Part shown: piece by piece, positions 41,769-50,387 of the stretch
How the letters are laid out: each line of letters opens with the position of its first letter
Numbering within the stretch: the stretch's first letter is position 1
Source of the DNA: an uncultured Pelagibacteraceae bacterium
GTDB lineage: Bacteria; Pseudomonadota; Alphaproteobacteria; Pelagibacterales; Pelagibacteraceae
Direction: 5' to 3'
Assembly: GCA_902561015.1 (NCBI GenBank)
Contig: CACENB010000003.1
Coordinates: 1 to 64,000 of the forward strand
Length of the DNA stretch: 64,000 bases
Program-made: the position numbers and the translations under genes
The notes under the pieces: generated by a model
Databases searched by the model: none
The model's input: the letters and a program-made list of their open reading frames with translations, nothing else
Told to the model about the DNA's origin: nothing

Positions 41769-42637
41769 TGATTTAAAACTCTACCAGCAACAGTTTTAAG
41801 TTTTTCTATTGTTTTTTTTGTTCTTTTTTCAGGCGATGTGATAATTGCAACATCTAAACAATTATTGGTTGGATCATTAGGATCAATATGATTTTCAAAA
41901 TTTTCTATTAAGTTTTTAATCATATTTTTTGCTTTAGCAGCATTACTTAATAAAACTTTTACAACTTTTTGAACATCAACGTTTTCATGATCAGGATGCC
42001 AACAATCATAGTCTGTGACCATTGATACAGATGCATATCTTATCTCTGCCTCTCTTGCTAATTTTGCCTCTGGCATATTAGTCATTCCAATTACGTCTGC
42101 TTTCCAAGATCTATATAAGTTTGACTCTGCTAATGTTGAAAATTGAGGTCCTTCCATAACAACGTATGTTCCATTTCTTTGATATTGAATTTGCTCATTT
42201 TTTATTGCCTCTTCACATGCGTTCATCAAACCATTAGATGTTGGATGAGCCATAGAAACATGTGCAACTATTTCATCATCAAAAAAAGTTTTCACTCTTG
42301 AAAAAGTTCTATCAATAAATTGATCTACTATTACAAACTTTCCAGGAGGTAAATCCTCTTTTAATGAACCAACAGCTGAAACAGAGACGATATCTGTAAC
42401 ACCTAATTGTTTCAGTGCATCAATATTTGCTCTAAAATTAATGTTTGATGGTGAAATAAAATGTCCTTTTCCATGTCTTGGTAGGAAATAAACTTCTTTA
42501 TTTTTATAAATTGTTTTCAAAATTTGATCAGATGGCTTTCCCCATGGAGTACTCAAATCCATTAACTCCCTATCAGTAAATTCCTCAACGTCATAAAGAC
42601 CGCTTCCACCAATTATTGCTAATTTATTTCTTGTCAT
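41765..42637 (-). CDS. mtnP: S-methyl-5'-thioadenosine phosphorylase
   Basis: ORF 290 aa; IGGSGLYDVEEF, LPRHGKGHFISPSNINFRANI, MEGPQFSTLAESNLYRSWKADVIGMTNMPEAKLAREAEI. Confidence 0.95.
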   Translation of the reverse strand: MTRNKLAIIGGSGLYDVEEFTDRELMDLSTPWGKPSDQILKTIYKNKEVYFLPRHGKGHFISPSNINFRANIDALKQLGVTDIVSVSAVGSLKEDLPPGKFVIVDQFIDRTFSRVKTFFDDEIVAHVSMAHPTSNGLMNACEEAIKNEQIQYQRNGTYVVMEGPQFSTLAESNLYRSWKADVIGMTNMPEAKLAREAEIRYASVSMVTDYDCWHPDHENVDVQKVVKVLLSNAAKAKNMIKNLIENFENHIDPNDPTNNCLDVAIITSPEKRTKKTIEKLKTVAGRVLNQ

Positions 42638-42678
42638 GTTTAAAATTTAAATTATTTATACTGCAATAATTACTTATT

Positions 42679-43206
42679 ATGAATTTAAAAGATTTTATCA
42701 GATCCATTCAAGACTACCCCAAAAAAGGGATTCTTTTCAGAGATATTACGACACTAATAAAAGATAAAGACGCATTTGCTGAAGCAATTAATCAAATAGT
42801 TGAAAGATCAAAAAAATACAATTTTAATAAAATTGCAGCAATTGAGTCTCGAGGATTTGTTTTTGCTTCAGCAGTTTCTTATATTTCAAAAAAACCTTTT
42901 ATCATGCTTAGAAAAAAGAATAAACTTCCTGCAGAAGTTCACTCTGTTGATTTTGAGCTAGAATATGGAACAGCGACAATTGAAGTTCATAAGGACTCTT
43001 TTGAAAAAAATGATAATGTTTTAATCATTGATGATTTAATTGCGACTGGAGGAACAGCCGAAGCTGCTGCAAAGTTAATTAAGATGTCAGATGCTAATGT
43101 TGCAGCATTCATTTTTGTTATAAATTTGTTTGACTTGGATGGATGCAAAAAGCTTGAAGATAAAGGTTTTAAAGTTGAAAATTTAATAGAATTTCCCGGG
43201 CATTAA
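42679..43206 (+). CDS. apt: adenine phosphoribosyltransferase
   Basis: ORF 175 aa; DYPKKGILFRDITTL, AIESRGFVFASAVSY, VLIIDDLIATGGTAEAAAKLI. Confidence 0.95.
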   Translation: MNLKDFIRSIQDYPKKGILFRDITTLIKDKDAFAEAINQIVERSKKYNFNKIAAIESRGFVFASAVSYISKKPFIMLRKKNKLPAEVHSVDFELEYGTATIEVHKDSFEKNDNVLIIDDLIATGGTAEAAAKLIKMSDANVAAFIFVINLFDLDGCKKLEDKGFKVENLIEFPGH

Positions 43207-44240
43207 TTTTTGAAGGTTCTTACAAAATTTTGAAATATTTTTTCATTACCTAGAGAATTAAAATGCACATCACCTTCAATATAATACTTAGAAATAATTT
43301 TTTCTTTATCAGTAAAAGTAATTTCATTAAAGAAATCAGTAAAATTATTAAAGAAAAACTCGCATTTATTAAAACAGAAATTCTCCATTAATTTAACAAT
43401 CTTTGATTGACTATTGTCGTACAAAATTTGAGCTGGCCAAGGATAAATTCCAATTGACATTTTAATGTTATTTTTCTGTAAAAGCTCATATGTCATTTCC
43501 ATATAATCTAATGATTTATTGATTTCTTTATCTCCAAAAAATTTATTGTTAAAAGTCCACGAACTTTTTTCATGGCAGTAATCTAGATAAGTACATTCAT
43601 TAACTGTTAATGTTTTTTTAAATACATCATTCTTTACTGTTTTTAGTGAATAAGCCAAAAATGGAAAAGCTGATTTAAGTGTTCTTTGGATATTTGATAA
43701 TATTTTTGATTTTTTTCTACTTATTTTATTATCTATAAGTTTATATTTTCTATTATCATCGTAAATATCACTAATATCAAAATAAATTATCACTCTTTTA
43801 AATTTATAACCACTATCTAATAGGTGTCTAAGTTTAGTAAAATAAATTGATGGCGAATAAGATACAACACCTAAATTAGCAATCATTAAATCATCAAATT
43901 TATTTTCGATTCTTCCAACAAAAGTATCTTCATAATCTACTCCAACCCCTTCGGTAAAACTATCTCCTATGAACGCAATGTCAAATTCTTTTGATTCAAA
44001 ATCCATCTTATCACAAAAAGTTCTAAATGAATTTTTGTTAGTACAAAAAAGGTATGTTTCACCAGGAGACCACTCCAAGTTTTCCTTAAATTTTCTTTTT
44101 AAATCATGATCATAAATATTGTGATTAATTGTATGATCAACCTTTTTTGGAGTTAATTTTAATAAATAAGACCCAAATAATAAGTCAATTAATAGAATAG
44201 ATATTAAACTAATACCAATAACAGAAAATGTTTTTTTCAT
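43203..44240 (-). CDS. SGNH/GDSL hydrolase-like membrane-anchored protein
   Basis: ORF 345 aa; N-terminal hydrophobic anchor, FDIAFIGDSFTEGVGVDYEDTFVGRIE, C-terminal DVHFNSLGNEKIF. Confidence 0.7.
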   Translation of the reverse strand: MKKTFSVIGISLISILLIDLLFGSYLLKLTPKKVDHTINHNIYDHDLKRKFKENLEWSPGETYLFCTNKNSFRTFCDKMDFESKEFDIAFIGDSFTEGVGVDYEDTFVGRIENKFDDLMIANLGVVSYSPSIYFTKLRHLLDSGYKFKRVIIYFDISDIYDDNRKYKLIDNKISRKKSKILSNIQRTLKSAFPFLAYSLKTVKNDVFKKTLTVNECTYLDYCHEKSSWTFNNKFFGDKEINKSLDYMEMTYELLQKNNIKMSIGIYPWPAQILYDNSQSKIVKLMENFCFNKCEFFFNNFTDFFNEITFTDKEKIISKYYIEGDVHFNSLGNEKIFQNFVRTFKN

Positions 44241-44245
44241 TTAAA

Positions 44246-44322
44246 TGGTAGCGGGAAGTGGGATCGAACCACTGACCTCAGGCTTATGAGTCCTGCGCTC
44301 TAACCAACTGAGCTACCCCGCC
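44246..44322 (-). tRNA. tRNA-Met (CAT), CCA encoded
   Basis: Minus strand GGCGGGGTAGCTCAGTTGGTTAGAGCGCAGGACTCATAAGCCTGAGGTCAGTGGTTCGATCCCACTTCCCGCTACCA; cloverleaf arms present, anticodon loop CTCATAA. Confidence 0.95.
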
Positions 44323-44497
44323 ATTAAATTAACGTTGATATATACTACTTTTATTTCTTGTTGCAAACAAGTTTTGCCAAAAAATTTTTATTAGTAAATT
44401 AAACTGTAACTGATTTTTCTTCGAGAAATTTTAGATTATACATTTTAAACAATTGTCAATTTAATATATCTGACCCTTTTTGAGGTAAGTTGACTTG

Positions 44498-46273
44498 CTA
44501 ATCAAACCAAGAATAATTATTTCCATGCTTAGATAAAAAATTTTTATATTGAGTATATTTGTTGTTCGAGTCTTTATAAATAGATTTTCTTATTTGCATA
44601 TTGCTCGCAGTTCTCGAAATTAAGTCTTGTCTATTATAAAATTCTAAACATTTTATATCCCAAGGTAAGCCACAAAATTTCATCAATTTTTTCGACTCAT
44701 TTTCTGGATCATTTATAAACTTTTCATATTGCAATTGATAAATAAAATTTGGATTATTTTTTTCAAAGTTTTCAACTAATTTATGATAAAGATCATAATA
44801 TCTTAAAATATTCTCTAACTGATGTGCCCATGCTAAAAATACTTGATTATTTTTCAATGTAGACATAATAGAAGATGTTATATCTCTTCTGCAGTCAATT
44901 ACTTTAGCCTTAGGAAAAATTTTACTTATTATATCTAAATAAAAAAAATTCTCTAAACTTTTATCAGTGAAGATAAAATTGCTTTTTTCTAGAATTAATC
45001 TTCTTTTTTTATACATCTCAATTATTTCGGTATAAAGGTTTTCCAAATCCGAATTTAATTGCTGCGTATTATTTAATAATTTCTTAACAGCCCTGTGTAC
45101 AATTCCTGTCTCTTCTCCAATAGGAATATATCTTTTACCTGATGCAATTACTTTTTCTATTAAAGTTGATCCACATCTTGGGACACCAATTATAAAAATA
45201 GGTACTATTGAATAATTTTTTTTATTGGTATTATTGTTATATCTATCTAAATTTACTAATTTTTTTCTTTTAGGTAATATATTTAACCAATAATCAATTT
45301 CATTTTTAAACTTTAAACTTCTTGCATCAAAAAAATAGTTATGTCCTTTTAAAAGATAGTTAATTTCATTTTCATATTTTTTATTATTTAGCTCATATTT
45401 TGATAACAAAAAATTTCCATAGGCAATATTTTCTTTTGTAGAATTACTTCTTTCTATAATTTTAGATATTTTATTTCTTAAATTGGAATCTAAAATTCCT
45501 TTTTTTAACTGGCTTAAATCAAATAGATAAATTAAGTTTTCAGGATCATACTTTACAGCCATTTCATAGCTATCTTCTGCTTTTTGCTTCTCCCCTAATT
45601 CTTTGTATACTAAAGCTAAATTATAATAAGTTTGTGCTGAATTTTTTTTAATTTTAATTGCTTTTTTATAACTACTTATTGCTTTTTGATATTCTCCTAA
45701 TTCTTTCAATGTATTTCCAAAATTATTATGTGCTTCTGCATAATCAGGCTGAAGTTTTATCGCTTTCTCATAACTACTTGATGCCTTTTGATAATTTCTC
45801 AAATCTTTCAATGCATTTCCTAGATTGTTATAAATAATTGCATTATTTGGTTGAATTTTTATGGCTTTCTCATAGTTATTTATTGCTTTTTGGTAGTCTC
45901 CTAATTCTCTTTGTACATTTCCAATATTATTATGTGCATATGCGTTGTTTGGTTGAATTTGAATTGCTTTTTCATAACTCCTTAATGCCTTTTGGTAGTT
46001 TCCAAGTTCTTTGTATAATAATCCAAGATTATAGTGAGCATCAACATTATTAGGCTGGGTTTGGATTACTTTTAAAAGTAATGGTTTAGCTAAATCAAAT
46101 CTTTTAGTTTGAATATATAGCGTACCCAAATAAAAAATTGACTTAAAGTGATTTAACTCTTTTTCTAAGACTTTTTTGTAATATTCTTCAGCGATTTGAT
46201 AATTATTTTTTTTGTGATTTTGAATTGCTTTTAAAAAATTTTCCTCAACATTAAAATTTTTCTTATCATTCAT
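44498..46273 (-). CDS. TPR-repeat protein with C-terminal sulfotransferase domain
   Basis: ORF 591 aa; N-terminal 34-aa TPRs (NLGLLYKELGNYQKALRSYEKAIQIQPNN...), C-terminal IFIIGVPRCGSTLIEKVIASG (PAPS-binding loop-like). Confidence 0.85.
   Translation of the reverse strand: MNDKKNFNVEENFLKAIQNHKKNNYQIAEEYYKKVLEKELNHFKSIFYLGTLYIQTKRFDLAKPLLLKVIQTQPNNVDAHYNLGLLYKELGNYQKALRSYEKAIQIQPNNAYAHNNIGNVQRELGDYQKAINNYEKAIKIQPNNAIIYNNLGNALKDLRNYQKASSSYEKAIKLQPDYAEAHNNFGNTLKELGEYQKAISSYKKAIKIKKNSAQTYYNLALVYKELGEKQKAEDSYEMAVKYDPENLIYLFDLSQLKKGILDSNLRNKISKIIERSNSTKENIAYGNFLLSKYELNNKKYENEINYLLKGHNYFFDARSLKFKNEIDYWLNILPKRKKLVNLDRYNNNTNKKNYSIVPIFIIGVPRCGSTLIEKVIASGKRYIPIGEETGIVHRAVKKLLNNTQQLNSDLENLYTEIIEMYKKRRLILEKSNFIFTDKSLENFFYLDIISKIFPKAKVIDCRRDITSSIMSTLKNNQVFLAWAHQLENILRYYDLYHKLVENFEKNNPNFIYQLQYEKFINDPENESKKLMKFCGLPWDIKCLEFYNRQDLISRTASNMQIRKSIYKDSNNKYTQYKNFLSKHGNNYSWFD
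45532..46051 (-). repeat. tandem ~102-bp TPR-coding repeats (about five units)
   Basis: Recurrent 34-aa units ...NNxGNxxxELGxYQKAxxSYEKAIKIQPNN... in the translated ORF. Confidence 0.8.
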
Positions 46274-46423
46274 ATTAATTTTAAATAAAAGAATAACCCA
46301 TATATTAGTTTAAATACAATCTGTTAGCTCTGTAAAGTACAGAATAATATCTCGCTTTAACTTAATTTGTATGTTTAAACGTTAATGAAAAGAAAGTAAA
46401 TTTATCAAATTTAAAAAAATTAT

Positions 46424-46561
46424 ATGAGCTTCAAATTATATACGCCTGCAAAACATAGACTACATAGAAGTGAGTTGGCTGTTCCGGGATCATCCCCAAA
46501 AATGTTTGAAAAAGCTTATTCCGCTCAAAAACTGTTAATTATTAATACGTTCGCATTATAG
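46424..46561 (+). pseudogene. truncated N-terminal fragment of malyl-CoA lyase / CitE (HpcH/HpaI) family gene
   Basis: Own translation: MSFKLYTPAKHRLHRSELAVPGSSPKMFEKAYSAQKLLIINTFAL*; the first ~31 aa have the malyl-CoA lyase N-terminal signature (Y.PA.HRLHRSELAVPGS), then the frame ends. Confidence 0.75.
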
Positions 46562-48645
46562 TTGGGCGCCACACTTAAAAAATCGTAATTTGTATTAATC
46601 TTAAAATGTAAATCATTTAATTCTTTCGTAAATTCTAAGCCAGCATTTTTAAAATCATTGATCTTGAAGGCATATTTAATTTCGTCAATTGGAACATATC
46701 CCAATGATAAATAAAATTCATTTGTATGACCTTTACCTCTTGAACCAAATCTTTCAAAATTTGCTACAGTCGACCAACCAGAAATTGAGGTTGTATCAAT
46801 ACCATAACCGATTCTGTAATTATGTTTTGATTTATTGCTAGATTTATATCTATATATTGTGCTTTGATCGTTAAAAAAATAAAATTCTGCATCAGAAGAT
46901 GAACTTAGATCTCCAACATATTCAATTCTTCCATGACGGTTAATTATTTTATCATCTTTTTTATCTGTCGTGTCAAATAGAATTCCTATTGTTGCAATAG
47001 CAGTTTTAATATCTTGATCTTTATAAATCAATGCATCAGCCTTACTATCACCCAATGTCGTTTTTTCTCTGAACGCTTTTAATTTTGTGTATCCTAGATC
47101 TACTTTAATTCCAGGATTGAAATTAAATTTTTCATCGATTAATCTTTTTCCAAAATTTAAAGAGCCATATATTTGATGTCCTTCTCTATCACCTTTTAAA
47201 ATGTTACCATTGATTACTCTTTTGTGATCAATATGTAATAAACTTACCCCGATAAGACTATCGGTGAAAAATTGATTATCTCTAAGTTTGGTATCATATA
47301 AAGCTAAACTATAAGAGTCTGTGTTTAGATTTGTACCATTACTTCCGATATCAACATTATCATTTCCATATTGAAAGACATAACCATGCATTGAATCTCT
47401 ATCTTCTTTTTTTATTTTATCTGAGCCAATTGAAAAACCGTAACTATTAATATCTCGTGCAGATGCATTGTTAGTATCTTTTTTACCAATGGTAATTCTC
47501 CCCTCACTCCACTCAAACCAATCATCACTATTATAAGTTCTATCCTTTTCTTTTTTAAGAGTATTTAAAGCACTTACTAGTTTTGCAACTTTTTGATTTG
47601 TAAAATTAATTTCTGCATTTAAGTTCGAAAGATTATCTTTATTTTTATGTCTTCTTAGCCACTCAGTTCTATGAAATATTGGAAGAGTATTATTATTTAT
47701 AATACGTTTAGCTGACTCTACATTAGCTTCGATAATAGCTTTTACATCATCGTTGGTTGATGCATCAACACAGCTTATAGTTCCAGCACAATCCACATCA
47801 TATTCATAAATCGTATCCAACGTATCTCCTGTAACATATAGTTTTGTGAAATTTGATGAAAAATGAAATCCTCTCATCTTATCTGTTTGAGAGCTTACTG
47901 AAAAAGTTGTTGCTTGAAGAGTAATTGATGTAATATCGTAAGGTGCGGCCAACGAATATCTTTTAATATCATCGTCCTCATTTCCTCCAAGATATAAAGT
48001 ATTTCCATCTGCGCTTAACTGTATATTTCTAACCTGTTCTTCATCAAAACTTGAACATACTTGATTAGTTGCTGTCGAAATATCCCAAGGGGTAGTTAAA
48101 TCGTATTGCCCCACTTTTTTATTTCCTTGACTAGCAACGAATACTCTAGTTCCATCAGGTTTAAAGTCTAAACCTCTTTGTTGAATACTATCAAAGCATC
48201 CTGTCTTTATATTTTTAAAAGTAGTCCAAGATATAGTTGTTGTGTCCCAAGGCGTAGAAAGTGTAAATTGTTCAATTGAAACTCTAGTACTACCATCACT
48301 TCGAATAATATACATTTCTGTTCCGTCAGTCTTAAACTCAATTGCATGAGGATTGTCTATAACTGATACAAGACCACCTTCAGTCACTGCTAAAAGCGTT
48401 TTTTTTGGGTTACTTGCAGTTGTTACGTCAAAAGGTGTTGTTAAGGTATACTCAATTACATTTTGTTGGCTAGTATCTCTATCCTCAGTAACATATAGCC
48501 GTGTTCCGTCAGGCTTTATAAAAATTCCTCGTAAACGACTAGTGTCCTCAGAAATATCTTTAGATTGTTTAAATTGTAGATTTGCAAAAGAATTAGATAA
48601 AAAAGTAAAAAAAAAAATTAAACAAAAAGAAATAGTTTTTCTCAT
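46525..48645 (-). CDS. exported beta-propeller-like protein with C-terminal autotransporter-like beta-barrel
   Basis: ORF 706 aa; signal peptide, repeats of 'FKPDGTR(L/V)(Y/F)V...YxLxTPxDxTTA', C-terminal amphipathic strands ending in F. Confidence 0.65.
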   Translation of the reverse strand: MRKTISFCLIFFFTFLSNSFANLQFKQSKDISEDTSRLRGIFIKPDGTRLYVTEDRDTSQQNVIEYTLTTPFDVTTASNPKKTLLAVTEGGLVSVIDNPHAIEFKTDGTEMYIIRSDGSTRVSIEQFTLSTPWDTTTISWTTFKNIKTGCFDSIQQRGLDFKPDGTRVFVASQGNKKVGQYDLTTPWDISTATNQVCSSFDEEQVRNIQLSADGNTLYLGGNEDDDIKRYSLAAPYDITSITLQATTFSVSSQTDKMRGFHFSSNFTKLYVTGDTLDTIYEYDVDCAGTISCVDASTNDDVKAIIEANVESAKRIINNNTLPIFHRTEWLRRHKNKDNLSNLNAEINFTNQKVAKLVSALNTLKKEKDRTYNSDDWFEWSEGRITIGKKDTNNASARDINSYGFSIGSDKIKKEDRDSMHGYVFQYGNDNVDIGSNGTNLNTDSYSLALYDTKLRDNQFFTDSLIGVSLLHIDHKRVINGNILKGDREGHQIYGSLNFGKRLIDEKFNFNPGIKVDLGYTKLKAFREKTTLGDSKADALIYKDQDIKTAIATIGILFDTTDKKDDKIINRHGRIEYVGDLSSSSDAEFYFFNDQSTIYRYKSSNKSKHNYRIGYGIDTTSISGWSTVANFERFGSRGKGHTNEFYLSLGYVPIDEIKYAFKINDFKNAGLEFTKELNDLHFKINTNYDFLSVAPNYNANVLIINSF

Positions 48646-48775
48646 ATTTTACACAATTTTTATCTGTTAATGATAATAAATATCGATTTATAATAGTTTT
48701 AAGTTTAGTTTCAATACTTATCCACAACTAATAATTTAATTGAAATAATGATTTTGGTTGGTAGTTTCTTTTTTT

Positions 48776-49810
48776 GTGAGAATAGAAGAAGAATTAAAAC
48801 TAGACTACTCAGATGTTTTATTCAGACCGAAAAGAAGTACATTAAAAAGTCGTAAAGACGTAAACCTTCTTAGAACTTATCGTTTTAAATATAGTAAAAA
48901 TGAATGGTCAGGAATTCCAATTATAGCTGCTAATATGGATGGTGTTGGTGAACTTAGTGTAGCAGAAAAGTTAAATGAGCATGGAATGATAACATGCCTT
49001 ACTAAACAACACGATGTTAAAAAGATTAAACAAAATAAAAATATAAAGAAAATTTATCAAAACATAGCTTTAAGTGTTGGCATTAAGAAAGAGGATTTTC
49101 GTAATTTAGATAAAGTATTGAAAGAATTTAGTTTTTTTAAATTTATATGTATAGATGTAGCTAATGGATATACAGAACATTTTACCAATTTCATAAAATC
49201 TGTAAGAGATAAATATCCAACTAAAACTATTATTGCGGGTAACGTTGTTACAGCAGATATGACACAAGAATTAGTCTTGAGTGGTGCTGATATTATAAAA
49301 GTAGGTATTGGACCTGGAAGCGTGTGCACCACAAGAATACAAACAGGAGTTGGTTATCCTCAATTAAGTGCTGTAATTGAATGTGCAGATGCAGCTCATG
49401 GTTTAGGAGCACATATTATTGCGGATGGAGGTTGTACTTGTCCTGGTGATGTTGCAAAAGGTTTTGGTGGAGGTGCTGATTTTGTTATGTTGGGTGGAAT
49501 GTTGGCAGGCCATGATGAGGGTGGCGGAAAAATAATAAAAAAAAATGGCTCAAAATATATCGAATTTTATGGCTCTAGTTCTGAAGTTGCTAATAAAAAA
49601 CATTATGGAGGTCTTTCCAATTACAGGAGCAGTGAGGGAAGATCTGTTAAGGTAAATTACCGAGGAAAAATTAATGAGACTATTTTAAATATTCTTGGTG
49701 GTGTTAGAAGCAGCTGTACTTATGTTGGTGCTCCATCCTTAAAACAACTGAGTAAATGCACAACTTTTGTAAGAGTAAGCAATCAGTTTAATGAAACTTT
49801 TACAAAATAA
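48776..49810 (+). CDS. guaC: GMP reductase (IMPDH/GMPR family); GTG start at 48776 preferred over track start 48758
   Basis: ORF; LDYSDVLFRPKRSTL, IIAANMDGVGE, GIGPGSVCTTRIQTGVGYPQLSAV, ADGGCTCPGDVAKGFGGGADFVMLGGMLAGHDE. Confidence 0.9.
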   Translation: MRIEEELKLDYSDVLFRPKRSTLKSRKDVNLLRTYRFKYSKNEWSGIPIIAANMDGVGELSVAEKLNEHGMITCLTKQHDVKKIKQNKNIKKIYQNIALSVGIKKEDFRNLDKVLKEFSFFKFICIDVANGYTEHFTNFIKSVRDKYPTKTIIAGNVVTADMTQELVLSGADIIKVGIGPGSVCTTRIQTGVGYPQLSAVIECADAAHGLGAHIIADGGCTCPGDVAKGFGGGADFVMLGGMLAGHDEGGGKIIKKNGSKYIEFYGSSSEVANKKHYGGLSNYRSSEGRSVKVNYRGKINETILNILGGVRSSCTYVGAPSLKQLSKCTTFVRVSNQFNETFTK

Positions 49811-49813
49811 CTT

Positions 49814-50062
49814 TTAGAAAATCAGAAGTCCAAATAATACTAAACCAGTAGAAGCTACAGCAGAAAAGTATAATTTCCTCATACTTTCATTCTTTTTTTC
49901 AGTCCTTACTCTGTTTAGTAAAACATTTATATTCGTACTCTTATACTGTTTTTTTGGATGGTCTTTTACTAAATATTTTTCAGTTAATTTGTCAGTTACA
50001 CTAAAACCAGAATTTTTCATTATCCTATTAAACCATGGAAAACTTGTATTTGCAAATTTCAT
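49814..50062 (-). CDS. small hypothetical protein with C-terminal TM segment
   Basis: ORF 82 aa; NINVLLNRVR... motif, C-terminal LYFSAVASTGLVLFGLLIF. Confidence 0.5.
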   Translation of the reverse strand: MKFANTSFPWFNRIMKNSGFSVTDKLTEKYLVKDHPKKQYKSTNINVLLNRVRTEKKNESMRKLYFSAVASTGLVLFGLLIF

Positions 50063-50274
50063 TATAGTGAAAGGTTAATGCCTAAAATTCCTAACAATGT
50101 AAATAACAATACAAGAATGATAAGATTTTTTTTAAATTCTCTACTCTCAGTTTCTTGAAGTTTTGATTTTAAAACGTTGATATCAACTCTTCTTTTTAAA
50201 GGCTTTCCAGCTTCACTGAAATCATTTGGGGTCTCGATTTCGGTATTTAAATCTGTAAAGCCTTTATTTTTCAT
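50062..50274 (-). CDS. small hypothetical protein with C-terminal TM segment
   Basis: ORF 70 aa; DINVLKSKLQ... motif, C-terminal LIILVLLFTLLGILGINLSL. Confidence 0.5.
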   Translation of the reverse strand: MKNKGFTDLNTEIETPNDFSEAGKPLKRRVDINVLKSKLQETESREFKKNLIILVLLFTLLGILGINLSL

Positions 50275-50323
50275 ACAATCTATAAATCATAGAGTGTAAA
50301 TTTTTTCAATTTACAAAAAAGTC

Positions 50324-50374
50324 CAATATGGGTCTGTATTTAATTGACATGTGTTCAATTTGGGTCATTAATAT
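50324..50374 (+). promoter_or_regulatory. putative promoter with two direct operator-like repeats upstream of the wHTH regulator
   Basis: CAATATGGGTC (50324-50334) and CAATTTGGGTC (50356-50366), 32 bp apart; TTGACA (50344-50349) and TAATAT (50369-50374). Confidence 0.4.
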
Positions 50375-50387
50375 CTAATTTTAATTT

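Noticed and set aside
50293-50315. tgtaaatt-tttttc-aatttaca hairpin as terminator
   Set aside because: No U-tract on the relevant 3' side on either strand and no gene ending there.
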